From positions 1-25,568 of the forward strand of contig JAFWQM010000079.1 of the NCBI GenBank assembly GCA_017509065.1: 25,568 nucleotides of DNA, in the 5' to 3' direction. Under the pieces are notes generated by a model that was given only the letters and a program-made list of their open reading frames with translations, made no database searches and had not been told where the DNA came from. Origin of the DNA: Clostridia bacterium (lineage in GTDB: Bacteria; Bacillota_A; Clostridia; Christensenellales; Aristaeellaceae). Below, piece by piece: positions 1-6,170 of the stretch. The translations under genes were made by a program, and so were the position numbers. Position 1 is the stretch's first letter; each line of letters starts with the position of its first letter.

Positions 1-65
1 AGCTCAGTCGGTAGAGCATGTGACTGAAAATCACAGTGTCGGTGGTTCAATTCCGCCCCAAGGCA
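1..65 (+). tRNA. tRNA-Phe (GAA), 5' end cut by window edge
   Basis: The D arm, anticodon arm, T arm and 3' acceptor strand are present. The anticodon stem TGTGA/TCACA encloses the loop CTGAAAA, giving anticodon GAA (Phe). The T stem is GGTGG/CCGCC. The 3' acceptor strand CCAAGGC (58-64) and discriminator A65 imply that about nine 5' bases lie outside the window. The next bases are CCT, so CCA is not fully encoded. Confidence 0.93.
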
Positions 66-76
66 CCTTCAAATAA

Positions 77-152
77 GCGGTAGTAGCTCAGTTGGTAGAG
101 CGCCACCTTGCCAAGGTGGAGGTCGCGAGTCCGAGCCTCGTCTACCGCTCCA
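77..152 (+). tRNA. tRNA-Gly (GCC)
   Basis: A complete cloverleaf. Acceptor GCGGTAG (77-83) pairs with CTACCGC (142-148). The anticodon stem CCACC/GGTGG encloses TTGCCAA, anticodon GCC (Gly). CCA is encoded at 150-152. It lies 11 bases after tRNA-Phe and 8 bases before tRNA-Cys, so the three are probably co-transcribed. Confidence 0.96.
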
Positions 153-160
153 TTTTTTAA

Positions 161-232
161 GGCGCCATAGCCAAGTGGTAAGGCGAAGGTCTGCAAAACC
201 TTTACTCTCCGGTCCGAATCCGGATGGCGCCT
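161..232 (+). tRNA. tRNA-Cys (GCA)
   Basis: Acceptor GGCGCCA (161-167) pairs with TGGCGCC (225-231). The anticodon stem AAGGT/ACCTT encloses CTGCAAA, anticodon GCA (Cys). Discriminator T232 fits the known U73 identity element of Cys tRNAs. CCA is not encoded. It is the last gene of the cluster, with a terminator 8 bases later. Confidence 0.95.
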
Positions 233-239
233 CTGACAG

Positions 240-267
240 CGAAGCCTGAAACGGCTTCGTTTTTTTG
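240..267 (+). terminator. Rho-independent terminator of the tRNA cluster
   Basis: Stem CGAAGCC (240-246) and GGCTTCG (253-259), a 6-base loop, then a T run beginning at 260. It lies directly downstream of tRNA-Cys. Confidence 0.9.
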
Positions 268-308
268 TATGCTGTTTTTTCGTTTAATCGCGTTTTTCTG
301 CATATGCG

Positions 309-336
309 GCGCCGCCGCCCGGTTGGACGGCGGCGC
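309..336. terminator. GC-rich hairpin downstream of the MATE gene, possible terminator
   Basis: Perfect 9-bp stem GCGCCGCCG (309-317) / CGGCGGCGC (328-336) in the gap between the tRNA cluster and the convergent MATE gene. No T run follows on either strand, so it is a strong hairpin in the right place but not a classic intrinsic terminator. Confidence 0.4.
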
Positions 337-356
337 TGTGTGAATGTCTGCTTTTC

Positions 357-1730
357 TTAATTCGCCGGAGCTGTTTTGATTTTCTTCATCCATTTGCGGC
401 TGCGCAGGCGGAAGAAGCACCAGACGCACTTGATGATCTGGTCGATTTTCAGCATGGTGTAGATCCAGAAGGGCGGCCAGTGGAAAACGAAGCCGGCCAG
501 GATGCCCAGCGGAATTGAAGCCACCCACAGGAAAAGGATATCGCCCGCCATGAGGAAGCGGGTATCGCCGCCTGCGCGAAGCACACCTTTTGTGAGGATA
601 GAGTTCATGGCCTGGAAAATGACGATGAAACCGATGGCGTCCATCAGCTCCCAGGCAATCAGCTTGGTTTCATCGGACACCTTGTAATAGTCGATGATCG
701 GCCCGCGCAGGAGCAGGATCAGTCCCGCCGCTACGCAGCCCAGTGCGAAACCCAGGCCCAGGAAGGTGTATCCCTGGCGTTGAGCTTTTTCCAGGTCGCC
801 CTCACCCATGGTGTGGCCGGTGATGATGCCGCTGGCATTGGCGACGCCCTGGGTGAGCACGGAGGACAGTTGCTGCACGATGGTGGTGACGGAGTTCGCC
901 GCCACGAAGGTTTTGCCGATGCGGCCCATGACCATGGCCACGGCGTTGTTGCCAAGGGCCAGCAGGCCGTCGCTGATGAGCACCGGGATGCACACGCGGA
1001 AGTATTCGCGGATCAGGTCGCCGCATTTCATGCAGATGTCCTTGATCCGGTAGGCGATTTTCTTGTCCTTGAAGAAGAAGTGGCCGCAGATGAAGGCAAG
1101 CTCAAACAGCCGGGCGATCAGCGTGCCCAGCGCAGCCCCGGCGATTTCCATGCGCGGCGCCCCTAAATGGCCGAAGATGAAAACCCAGTTGAAAAAAATA
1201 TTCACGAAAAACGCGAAGATGGAGCTGAGCAGCGGGATCTTCACCTGGCCCACGCTGCGCAGCACGATGGTGCAGGTCAGCGACAGGCCGATGCAGAAAT
1301 ACGTGGGGATCAGCCAGCGCAGGTACAGCACGCCGTAATCAACGATTTCGGTTTCCGGTGTGTAAATGCGCATGATCATCGCCGGAGCGATGATGGTCGC
1401 CAGGGTGAACACCGACGACAGCGCCAGCACGAACCGGAGCATGATCGTGACCGCTTTGCGCAGGGATGGCAGCTCCTTCATGCCCCAGTATCGCGCCGTC
1501 AGCACCGACGCGCCCATGCCGATGCCCATGCAGAAAATCTGGAACAGGTTAATGAATTGCCCCCCCAGGGCGGAGGCCGATAACTGCGCGTCGCCCATGG
1601 AGCTGAGCATCACCGTGTCCATCAGGTTCACGCCTACTGTAATCAGCTGCTGGGCGGAGATGGGCAGGGCAATCGCAGCGATTTTTTTATAGAACGCCTT
1701 GTCTCCGCAGTATGCTTTCCAGTTGTTCAT
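357..1730 (-). CDS. MATE family efflux transporter
   Basis: A 457-residue protein with about twelve hydrophobic segments in two similar halves, the usual length and layout of MATE (multidrug and toxic compound extrusion) antiporters. The N-terminal half has the family-like stretch ALPISAQQLITVGVNLMDTV and GMGASVLTARYWG. The second half begins near residue 250 with RVCIPVLISDGLLALGNNA, and RAGGDTRF lies near residue 390. These proteins export cationic compounds in exchange for Na+ or H+; the substrate cannot be read from sequence. The gene starts 24 bases after the sdaAA stop codon and has only a weak purine-rich ribosome site, so it is probably the third gene of the serine dehydratase operon. 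Export of an amino acid or a toxic by-product is a guess from context only. Confidence 0.9.
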   Translation of the reverse strand: MNNWKAYCGDKAFYKKIAAIALPISAQQLITVGVNLMDTVMLSSMGDAQLSASALGGQFINLFQIFCMGIGMGASVLTARYWGMKELPSLRKAVTIMLRFVLALSSVFTLATIIAPAMIMRIYTPETEIVDYGVLYLRWLIPTYFCIGLSLTCTIVLRSVGQVKIPLLSSIFAFFVNIFFNWVFIFGHLGAPRMEIAGAALGTLIARLFELAFICGHFFFKDKKIAYRIKDICMKCGDLIREYFRVCIPVLISDGLLALGNNAVAMVMGRIGKTFVAANSVTTIVQQLSSVLTQGVANASGIITGHTMGEGDLEKAQRQGYTFLGLGFALGCVAAGLILLLRGPIIDYYKVSDETKLIAWELMDAIGFIVIFQAMNSILTKGVLRAGGDTRFLMAGDILFLWVASIPLGILAGFVFHWPPFWIYTMLKIDQIIKCVWCFFRLRSRKWMKKIKTAPAN

Positions 1731-1754
1731 GCTAACGCTTCTTTCGTTTTAAGG

Positions 1755-2645
1755 TTATTCCTGTTTGTTTCCAAACACCCGCTTTTGCAGCCTTTGCCCG
1801 GTGGGGGTGTCGGCGAGGCCGCCCTTGGCGGTTTCTTTCAGGGAGGAGGGCATGGAATCGCCCACAGCGCGCATGGCGTCCAGACATTCGTCGGCGGGGA
1901 TTTTCGCTTCGATGCCCGCCAGGGCGAGGTCGGCGCTGGAGAAAGCAATCACCAGGCCGGACACGTTGCGCTTGATGCAGGGGATTTCCACCAGCCCGGC
2001 CACGGGATCGCACACCAGGCCCAATTGATTCGCAATGGCGATGGCGCAGGCGTCCGCGCACTGGGACGGCGTGCCGCCCATCAGCTCCACCAGCGCCGCC
2101 GCCGCCATGGCCGACGCGGCGCCGCATTCCGCCTGGCACCCGCCCTGGGCGCCCGCGATGCTGGCCCGGTTTGCGATGACCATGCCGACGGCCCCGGCGG
2201 TGAACATGGACATCACAATAGCTCTTTGATCGAAGCCCTTGTCTTCCCACAGCGACACCAGACACCCCGGCAGGATGCCGCAGCTGCCCGCCGTGGGCGC
2301 GGCCACGATCCGGCCCATGGAGGCGTTGCACCCGGCCACCGCCAGCGCCCGGGAAATGGCCCGGGCCATGAACGGTCCGCATAACCCGCCGTCGGTTTTC
2401 TCAGCGTAGGCTTTCATTTTAAAGCCTTCCCCGCCGGTCAGCCCGGACATGGATTTCTGATCTTCTTTCTGGCCTTCCCGCACGGAATCCACCATGATGA
2501 GAAAGTCGAGCTCCATTTTTTCATACAGCTCCAGCTCAGGCATTTCCATGGCCTCGGCCTGGTCGGAAAGCGCCAGTTCGCTGATCTTTACGCCCCGCGC
2601 TTCGGCTTCCCGCACCAGTTCATCGATGGATTCATATTTCAGCAT
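1755..2645 (-). CDS. sdaAA: L-serine dehydratase, iron-sulfur-dependent, alpha subunit
   Basis: A 296-residue protein of the bacterial Fe-S L-serine dehydratase alpha chain, which deaminates L-serine to pyruvate and ammonia in the cytoplasm. Family motifs are clear: SMSGLTGGEG near residue 66, APTAGSCGILPG (116-127), AGAQGGCQAECG (164-175) and VCDPVAGLVEIPC (211-223). The cysteines at about 170, 212 and 223 lie where the oxygen-sensitive 4Fe-4S cluster is held in this family. The start is supported by AAGGAG five bases upstream. The beta subunit gene lies just upstream on the same strand, so the enzyme is of the split type found in Clostridia and Bacilli rather than the fused enterobacterial type. 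A palindromic repeat fills most of the gap between the two subunits. Confidence 0.96.
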   Translation of the reverse strand: MLKYESIDELVREAEARGVKISELALSDQAEAMEMPELELYEKMELDFLIMVDSVREGQKEDQKSMSGLTGGEGFKMKAYAEKTDGGLCGPFMARAISRALAVAGCNASMGRIVAAPTAGSCGILPGCLVSLWEDKGFDQRAIVMSMFTAGAVGMVIANRASIAGAQGGCQAECGAASAMAAAALVELMGGTPSQCADACAIAIANQLGLVCDPVAGLVEIPCIKRNVSGLVIAFSSADLALAGIEAKIPADECLDAMRAVGDSMPSSLKETAKGGLADTPTGQRLQKRVFGNKQE

Positions 2646-2710
2646 AATGGCTCCTTTCCAACTGCTGTATTAAGGAATCATACTGTCAATTGACATTTAC
2701 CTTCTTATCG

Positions 2711-2770
2711 CCTTTCTCGGAGGGGGCCTGGGGGAACCGCTCTTTGGGCAGCAAAGAGCGGTTCCCCCAG
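2711..2770 (-). repeat. Palindromic repeat, copy 1 (REP-like), inside the sda operon
   Basis: A perfect 19-bp inverted repeat: CTGGGGGAACCGCTCTTTG (2728-2746) and its complement (2752-2770), with a 5-base loop. A C/T/G-rich tail (2711-2727) matches copy 3 with one difference. Read on the minus strand, the hairpin starts four bases after the sdaAB stop codon and the tail points to sdaAA. Copies 2 and 3 are at 15072 and 15196. It may act as a dispersed repeat, a transcript stabiliser or an attenuator. Confidence 0.9.
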
Positions 2771-2774
2771 TTTA

Positions 2775-3443
2775 TTAAATTCTGCGAATCAGGATGGCGT
2801 TGGAAACATGTTCGATTTTGCGGATGGCGGGAATCAGGTTTTCCGGCGGCTGGCCGTCGATCTCGATGGTCATCATGGCCTCGCCGCCTTTGCTCTGGCG
2901 GGAAAGATGAAAGTTGGAAATGTTCAGGTCGGCGTATTCCCAGTGCATCAGCTGGGTGACGGCGGCAATGACGCCCGGCTTGTCCCGGTGCATCACGAGG
3001 ATAGTGTTGTTCTCGCCGGTCAGTTCCACGCTCATCCCGTTGATCTGGTTCACCAAGATGTTTCCGCCCCCGACACTGGCCCCCTGCATCACGCCGTCGC
3101 TGCCGTCCTCCAGGTAATAATGGACGCGTGCGGTGTTGGGGTGCGCGCCTTTGATGTTTTCCTTTGTGAAGGAATAGTCAATGCCGCGTTCCCGGGCGAT
3201 GGTCAGCGCATCGCGGATCTCGGGGGAATAGCTGTGGTAGCCCATGATGCCGGCCAGCAGCGCGCGGTCGGTGCCGTGGCCCTTGTAGGTCTGGGCGAAA
3301 GAACCCGAAAGCGTGATTTCCACCCTGTCCACCTTCCGGCTGTCAATCAGCTTGTTCACCACCCGCCCCAGGCGCACCGCGCCTGCGGTATGGGAACTCG
3401 AAGGGCCGATCATCACCGGACCGATAATATCAAAAACGTTCAT
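2775..3443 (-). CDS. sdaAB: L-serine dehydratase, iron-sulfur-dependent, beta subunit
   Basis: A 222-residue beta chain of L-serine dehydratase. It opens with MNVFDIIGPVMIGPSSSHTA, the hallmark of this subunit, followed by the family fold to about residue 140. A C-terminal ACT domain (about 147-220, including HRDKPGVIAAVT) is expected to sense an amino acid or stabilise the tetramer. An in-frame ATG exists nine codons upstream at 3470, but the start at 3443 is preferred: GGGAAGGA lies about 7 bases upstream and the protein then begins exactly at the conserved MNVFD. It is the first gene of a minus-strand operon with sdaAA and a MATE transporter. The 5' leader is about 75 bases and holds a hairpin at 3472-3493. 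Confidence 0.95.
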   Translation of the reverse strand: MNVFDIIGPVMIGPSSSHTAGAVRLGRVVNKLIDSRKVDRVEITLSGSFAQTYKGHGTDRALLAGIMGYHSYSPEIRDALTIARERGIDYSFTKENIKGAHPNTARVHYYLEDGSDGVMQGASVGGGNILVNQINGMSVELTGENNTILVMHRDKPGVIAAVTQLMHWEYADLNISNFHLSRQSKGGEAMMTIEIDGQPPENLIPAIRKIEHVSNAILIRRI

Positions 3444-3524
3444 ACCGATTCCTTCCCGTTTTGCAATCATACTGACAGGCGCTCAGCCGTCAGGGAGATA
3501 CGCCTTTTCATATTCTGCGCATTT

Positions 3525-3553
3525 ATTGTACTGAAATAAACAGGCTTTTGCAA
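3525..3553 (-). promoter_or_regulatory. Sigma-A-type promoter of the sdaAB-sdaAA-MATE operon
   Basis: On the minus strand, -35 TTGCAA (3548-3553), a 17-base spacer and -10 TACAAT (3525-3530). Transcription would start near 3518, leaving a leader of about 75 bases. The leader holds an interrupted hairpin (CTGAC 3472-3476 with GTCAG 3489-3493, and GGC/GCC inside). Confidence 0.75.
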
Positions 3554-3704
3554 GGCTTTCACGTGCGCAAATAACCGATTTAACAGAAAAACGTTGCCAT
3601 TCAGGAAATTGATTCGACGGAAGTGAGGTATAAAGCAACCCCGGGAAAGTATGAAAGGGCCCGCAGGCCCGTTCATCAACAATCCGCAGGCGGCGTGTAC
3701 GTCC

Positions 3705-3764
3705 CGAACGAAAACGGAATCCTGATTCTGTTTTCGTTCGACCATTCAGCGTTAGCTGAATGGT
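3705..3764. repeat. Two adjacent strong inverted repeats in an intergenic region
   Basis: Arms 3705-3721 and 3724-3740 are 17 bases with one mismatch and only two bases between them. Directly next to them, ACCATTCAGC (3741-3750) / GCTGAATGGT (3755-3764) is a perfect 10-bp palindrome with loop GTTA. Both lie downstream of the terminator of the 3827-4462 gene and upstream of the sda promoter, in a 380-base stretch (3444-3826) without a credible gene. Their role is unknown. Confidence 0.8.
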
Positions 3765-3767
3765 AAT

Positions 3768-3802
3768 GAAAAACCTTCGGAGCGTTCTCTGCGTTCCGAA
3801 GG
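3768..3802 (-). terminator. Rho-independent terminator of the zinc-ribbon membrane protein gene
   Basis: Read on the minus strand: CCTTCGGA (3802-3795), a 13-base loop, TCCGAAGG (3781-3774), then TTTTTC. It lies 24 bases after the stop codon of the gene at 3827-4462. Confidence 0.85.
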
Positions 3803-3826
3803 GTGTCAATGTCATTCGGCCGTGGA

Positions 3827-4462
3827 TTATGGGTTGAACGGCATGCGGCACTGGGGGCAGCATCCGTAGCGCCTGGCTTGCTCGGCCGACAGCGTATAGC
3901 GGCAGTTGGGGCACTGGACGTTCTGCGTGTCCACCTGCGTCCAGCCCGATTTGCCGGTCAGGCTGGAGGCCTGGTGCTGGGACGGCGGATAAGAACCGGC
4001 GCGCTGATACGGATTGGGCTGCTGCGTATAGGCGGCAGGCTGGCGGTTCTGGTTATAGAGCGGCAAAGTCTGCGGCTGCTGGTAAGTGCTCTGGTTCTGC
4101 TGCGGCTGCGCGGGCTGGGCAGGGCGTGCGGCGCGTGCACCGCCGACCGCTTTCGCCAGGCCGTTGAAAGGAGACGTTCTTTTTTCCACTTGATCCGCGG
4201 ACGCGCTGCCCGCGAGCATTTCCTTGATGATCGTGGAATTGTCCACCAGTTCGCCGTACCCGTACAGCGTGATGGAACTGAGCCAGGCCAGCAGGCAGCC
4301 GACCAGGGCGATCAGCACGCCCAGCAGGATGGCATTGCCGACGCCGAACAGCTTGCCGAAGTTGAAGATGACATAGAAAGCGCCGATCACCGATGAAACA
4401 GCCATTATGTAGAACAGCACTGTCGCTACGGTTTTGATTTTTTTCCCGATCCTTGTGAACAT
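3827..4462 (-). CDS. Membrane protein with Q/P-rich linker and C-terminal zinc ribbon
   Basis: A 211-residue protein of unknown function. Visible parts: a short basic N-terminus, two membrane segments (about residues 10-35 and 42-68), a short helical stretch, a low-complexity linker rich in Q, P, N, Y and A (about 105-165), and a C-terminal zinc-ribbon-like module (CPNC, then CCPQC about 18 residues later). The likely topology is both termini in the cytoplasm with a flexible arm carrying the zinc ribbon. An in-frame GTG two codons upstream (4468) lies too close to the AAAGGGG ribosome site; the ATG at 4462 has an 8-base spacing and is preferred. The gene is monocistronic, with its own promoter (4578-4606) and terminator (3768-3802). 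The partner of the zinc ribbon cannot be deduced. Confidence 0.8.
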   Translation of the reverse strand: MFTRIGKKIKTVATVLFYIMAVSSVIGAFYVIFNFGKLFGVGNAILLGVLIALVGCLLAWLSSITLYGYGELVDNSTIIKEMLAGSASADQVEKRTSPFNGLAKAVGGARAARPAQPAQPQQNQSTYQQPQTLPLYNQNRQPAAYTQQPNPYQRAGSYPPSQHQASSLTGKSGWTQVDTQNVQCPNCRYTLSAEQARRYGCCPQCRMPFNP

Positions 4463-4545
4463 ACGCACAGCCCCTTTCGTATTCCCGACTCGTCACCAAG
4501 CGCCGCGATGAAATGTATACCCGCCTTCCAGGCGCAAGCGGTTTC

Positions 4546-4565
4546 TGTACAACGTTTTTTGTACA
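4546..4565. promoter_or_regulatory. Inverted repeat TGTACAA-N6-TTGTACA, possible operator
   Basis: Perfect 7-bp arms (4546-4552 and 4559-4565) with a 6-base spacer, 13 bases downstream of the minus-strand -10 box of the zinc-ribbon gene. The position suits a repressor site or a leader hairpin. No regulator can be named. Confidence 0.45.
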
Positions 4566-4577
4566 TTTATGTTACAT

Positions 4578-4606
4578 ATTATAATAATTTCGACACTGAA
4601 TTGCAA
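4578..4606 (-). promoter_or_regulatory. Sigma-A-type promoter of the zinc-ribbon membrane protein gene
   Basis: On the minus strand, -35 TTGCAA (4601-4606), a 17-base spacer and -10 TATAAT (4578-4583). The leader is about 110 bases and contains the inverted repeat at 4546-4565. Confidence 0.75.
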
Positions 4607-4720
4607 TATGTTTTTGAAAAAAGTATCTCCGGCGGCAGTTTCTGTAAAAAGGGAAAAATTGGATTCTAATTGGAAAATGTATAAAAAATGCATAATCGCT
4701 GCATTTATTCTGTTTTTCGC

Positions 4721-4749
4721 TTGACAGAAAGGGAGCGTGTCTGTATAAT
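4721..4749 (+). promoter_or_regulatory. Consensus sigma-A promoter of the DUF3798 binding protein gene
   Basis: TTGACA (4721-4726), exactly 17 bases, then TATAAT (4744-4749): both boxes match consensus perfectly. Transcription would start near 4756, giving a leader of about 43 bases ending in AAGGAGG before the ATG at 4799. This predicts very strong expression, as is common for solute-binding proteins. Confidence 0.92.
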
Positions 4750-4798
4750 ATCGTTTAAATTCCATTCGATGGATAACGTATTGAAGGAGGACTCATTC

Positions 4799-5935
4799 AT
4801 GAAGAAACTGCTTGCTCTCATGCTGGCCGCGATGATGCTCGTCGGCGCGGCGAATATCGCTTTCGCCGAAGCTCCCGCCTACAAAATCGCCATTATGACC
4901 GGCACCACCTCCCAGGGCGAAGAAGAAGTCTACGCCGCCACCTCCCTGCTGGAAAAGTATCCTGACATCGTCATTCATGACACCTATCCGGACGCTTTCT
5001 CCTCCGAGGTTGAAACCACCATTTCCAAGCTGATCGCTTTCGCCAGCGACCCCGAAGTGAAGGCCATCATTTTCGTGCAGGCCGTGCAGGGCGCTACCGC
5101 CGCTTTCACCCAGATTGCCAATGAAATGGGCCGCGACGACATCCTGTTCATCGCCGGCGTTCCCGCTGAAGACCCCGCTGACATCGCCGCTGCCGCCGAC
5201 ATCGTGCTGGCCAACGACGAAATCGGCTGCGGCTACCAGGTGGCTGACCTGGCCAGCGGCTGGGACTGCGACGTGCTGGTGCACTATTCTTTCGCCCGCC
5301 ATCTGTCCTATGAAACCATCGTTGCCAAGCGCGACGCCATGAAGGCCACTGCCGAGAGCATGGGCATCGAATTCGTGGAACGCGACTGCCCCGACCCCAC
5401 CGGTGACGCCGGCATGAGCGGCGCTCAGGCGGCCGTGCTGGAAGACATCCCGAAGGTCATGGCGGAATACGCCGGCAAGAAGGTGTGCTTCTACTGCACC
5501 AACTGCGGTCTGCAGGTCGCTCTGCAGCAGGCTATCGTGAACGAGCCCAACGCCTACTATGCTCTGCCCTGCTGCCCCAGTCCCTATCACGGATTCCAGG
5601 AAGCCTTCGGTCTCACCGCCACCTACGGCGATGTGGACGGCGCTATCAAGAACCTGGCTGTCTACCTGAACGAGCATGACGCCGTGAACCGCTTCTCCAC
5701 TTGGAGCCTGCCCGTGAACATGTCCATGATCAACGCCGGCTTTGAGTATGCCTGCGCTTATGCTGAAGGCAAGACCAACGGCAAGATCGATATGGACGTG
5801 CTGAACCAGTGCTTCACCAACGCCACCGGCGGTGAAATCGACCTGGGCACCTATGTGGACGCCGCGGGCAACGAATATGCCAACTACCTGCTGATCGCCC
5901 TCGAGCCCATCAATTTCGCGGATTACCTGAACTAA
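4799..5935 (+). CDS. DUF3798 family (BMP-like) extracytoplasmic substrate-binding protein
   Basis: A 378-residue exported protein recognised as DUF3798, a family related to periplasmic BMP/sugar-binding proteins. Residues 1-25 form a signal peptide (MKKLLALMLAAMM, then NIAFAEA). It has a type I cleavage site of the AXA kind and no lipobox cysteine, unlike most binding proteins of Gram-positive bacteria. The mature part starts AYKIAIMTGTTSQGEEE and shows the alternating strand/helix pattern of a two-lobed binding protein, with ten cysteines including CFYCTNCG and PCC. The start at 4799 has AAGGAGG in front. Its strong promoter and terminator isolate it as a highly expressed unit ahead of the ATPase and two permeases at 6171-11303, for which it is the probable receptor. 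The ligand is unknown; BMP relatives bind nucleosides or sugars. Confidence 0.85.
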   Translation: MKKLLALMLAAMMLVGAANIAFAEAPAYKIAIMTGTTSQGEEEVYAATSLLEKYPDIVIHDTYPDAFSSEVETTISKLIAFASDPEVKAIIFVQAVQGATAAFTQIANEMGRDDILFIAGVPAEDPADIAAAADIVLANDEIGCGYQVADLASGWDCDVLVHYSFARHLSYETIVAKRDAMKATAESMGIEFVERDCPDPTGDAGMSGAQAAVLEDIPKVMAEYAGKKVCFYCTNCGLQVALQQAIVNEPNAYYALPCCPSPYHGFQEAFGLTATYGDVDGAIKNLAVYLNEHDAVNRFSTWSLPVNMSMINAGFEYACAYAEGKTNGKIDMDVLNQCFTNATGGEIDLGTYVDAAGNEYANYLLIALEPINFADYLN

Positions 5936-5948
5936 AACCGAATCATAC

Positions 5949-6000
5949 AGGGCTGTCCGGGCAACCGTTTTTCGGCCGTCCCGGACAGCCCTCCATTTTT
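5949..6000 (+). terminator. Rho-independent terminator after the binding protein gene
   Basis: A perfect 13-bp stem AGGGCTGTCCGGG (5949-5961) / CCCGGACAGCCCT (5980-5992), an 18-base loop, then TTTTT (5996-6000). It probably sets a high binding-protein to membrane-protein ratio, with some read-through feeding the ATPase and permease genes. Confidence 0.88.
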
Positions 6001-6170
6001 GTAAAGAAGCTTCATTTATAATTCTGTCTGGGTGAATAGAGTGCTCTGTTCTCCTGACAGTCAGTCAGGCGGTTTTTCCCGCGTACACCCCAAAAAGGCG
6101 TTCGGCGGAAAGCCCGCTTTCAGGAAGCGCGGACGCGGTTCCTGTTGCTTACAGAGGGAAGGAGTTGTGG
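6001..6170 (+). other. Intergenic leader before the ABC ATPase gene
   Basis: No credible ORF. A TATAAT box at 6017-6022 has no convincing -35 partner because it overlaps the terminator region. A small inverted repeat CCTGAC-AGTCA-GTCAGG lies at 6053-6069. Expression of the downstream genes may depend on read-through or on a promoter not obvious by eye. Confidence 0.5.

Noticed and set aside
3444..3826. Minus-strand open frames of 92 and 143 residues (3467-3745 and 3483-3914)
   Set aside because: They run through strong hairpins and the sda promoter, have no ribosome site and no recognisable protein pattern.
6017..6022. TATAAT as a second promoter for the ABC ATPase gene
   Set aside because: The -35 position falls in the T run of the preceding terminator and does not resemble TTGACA.
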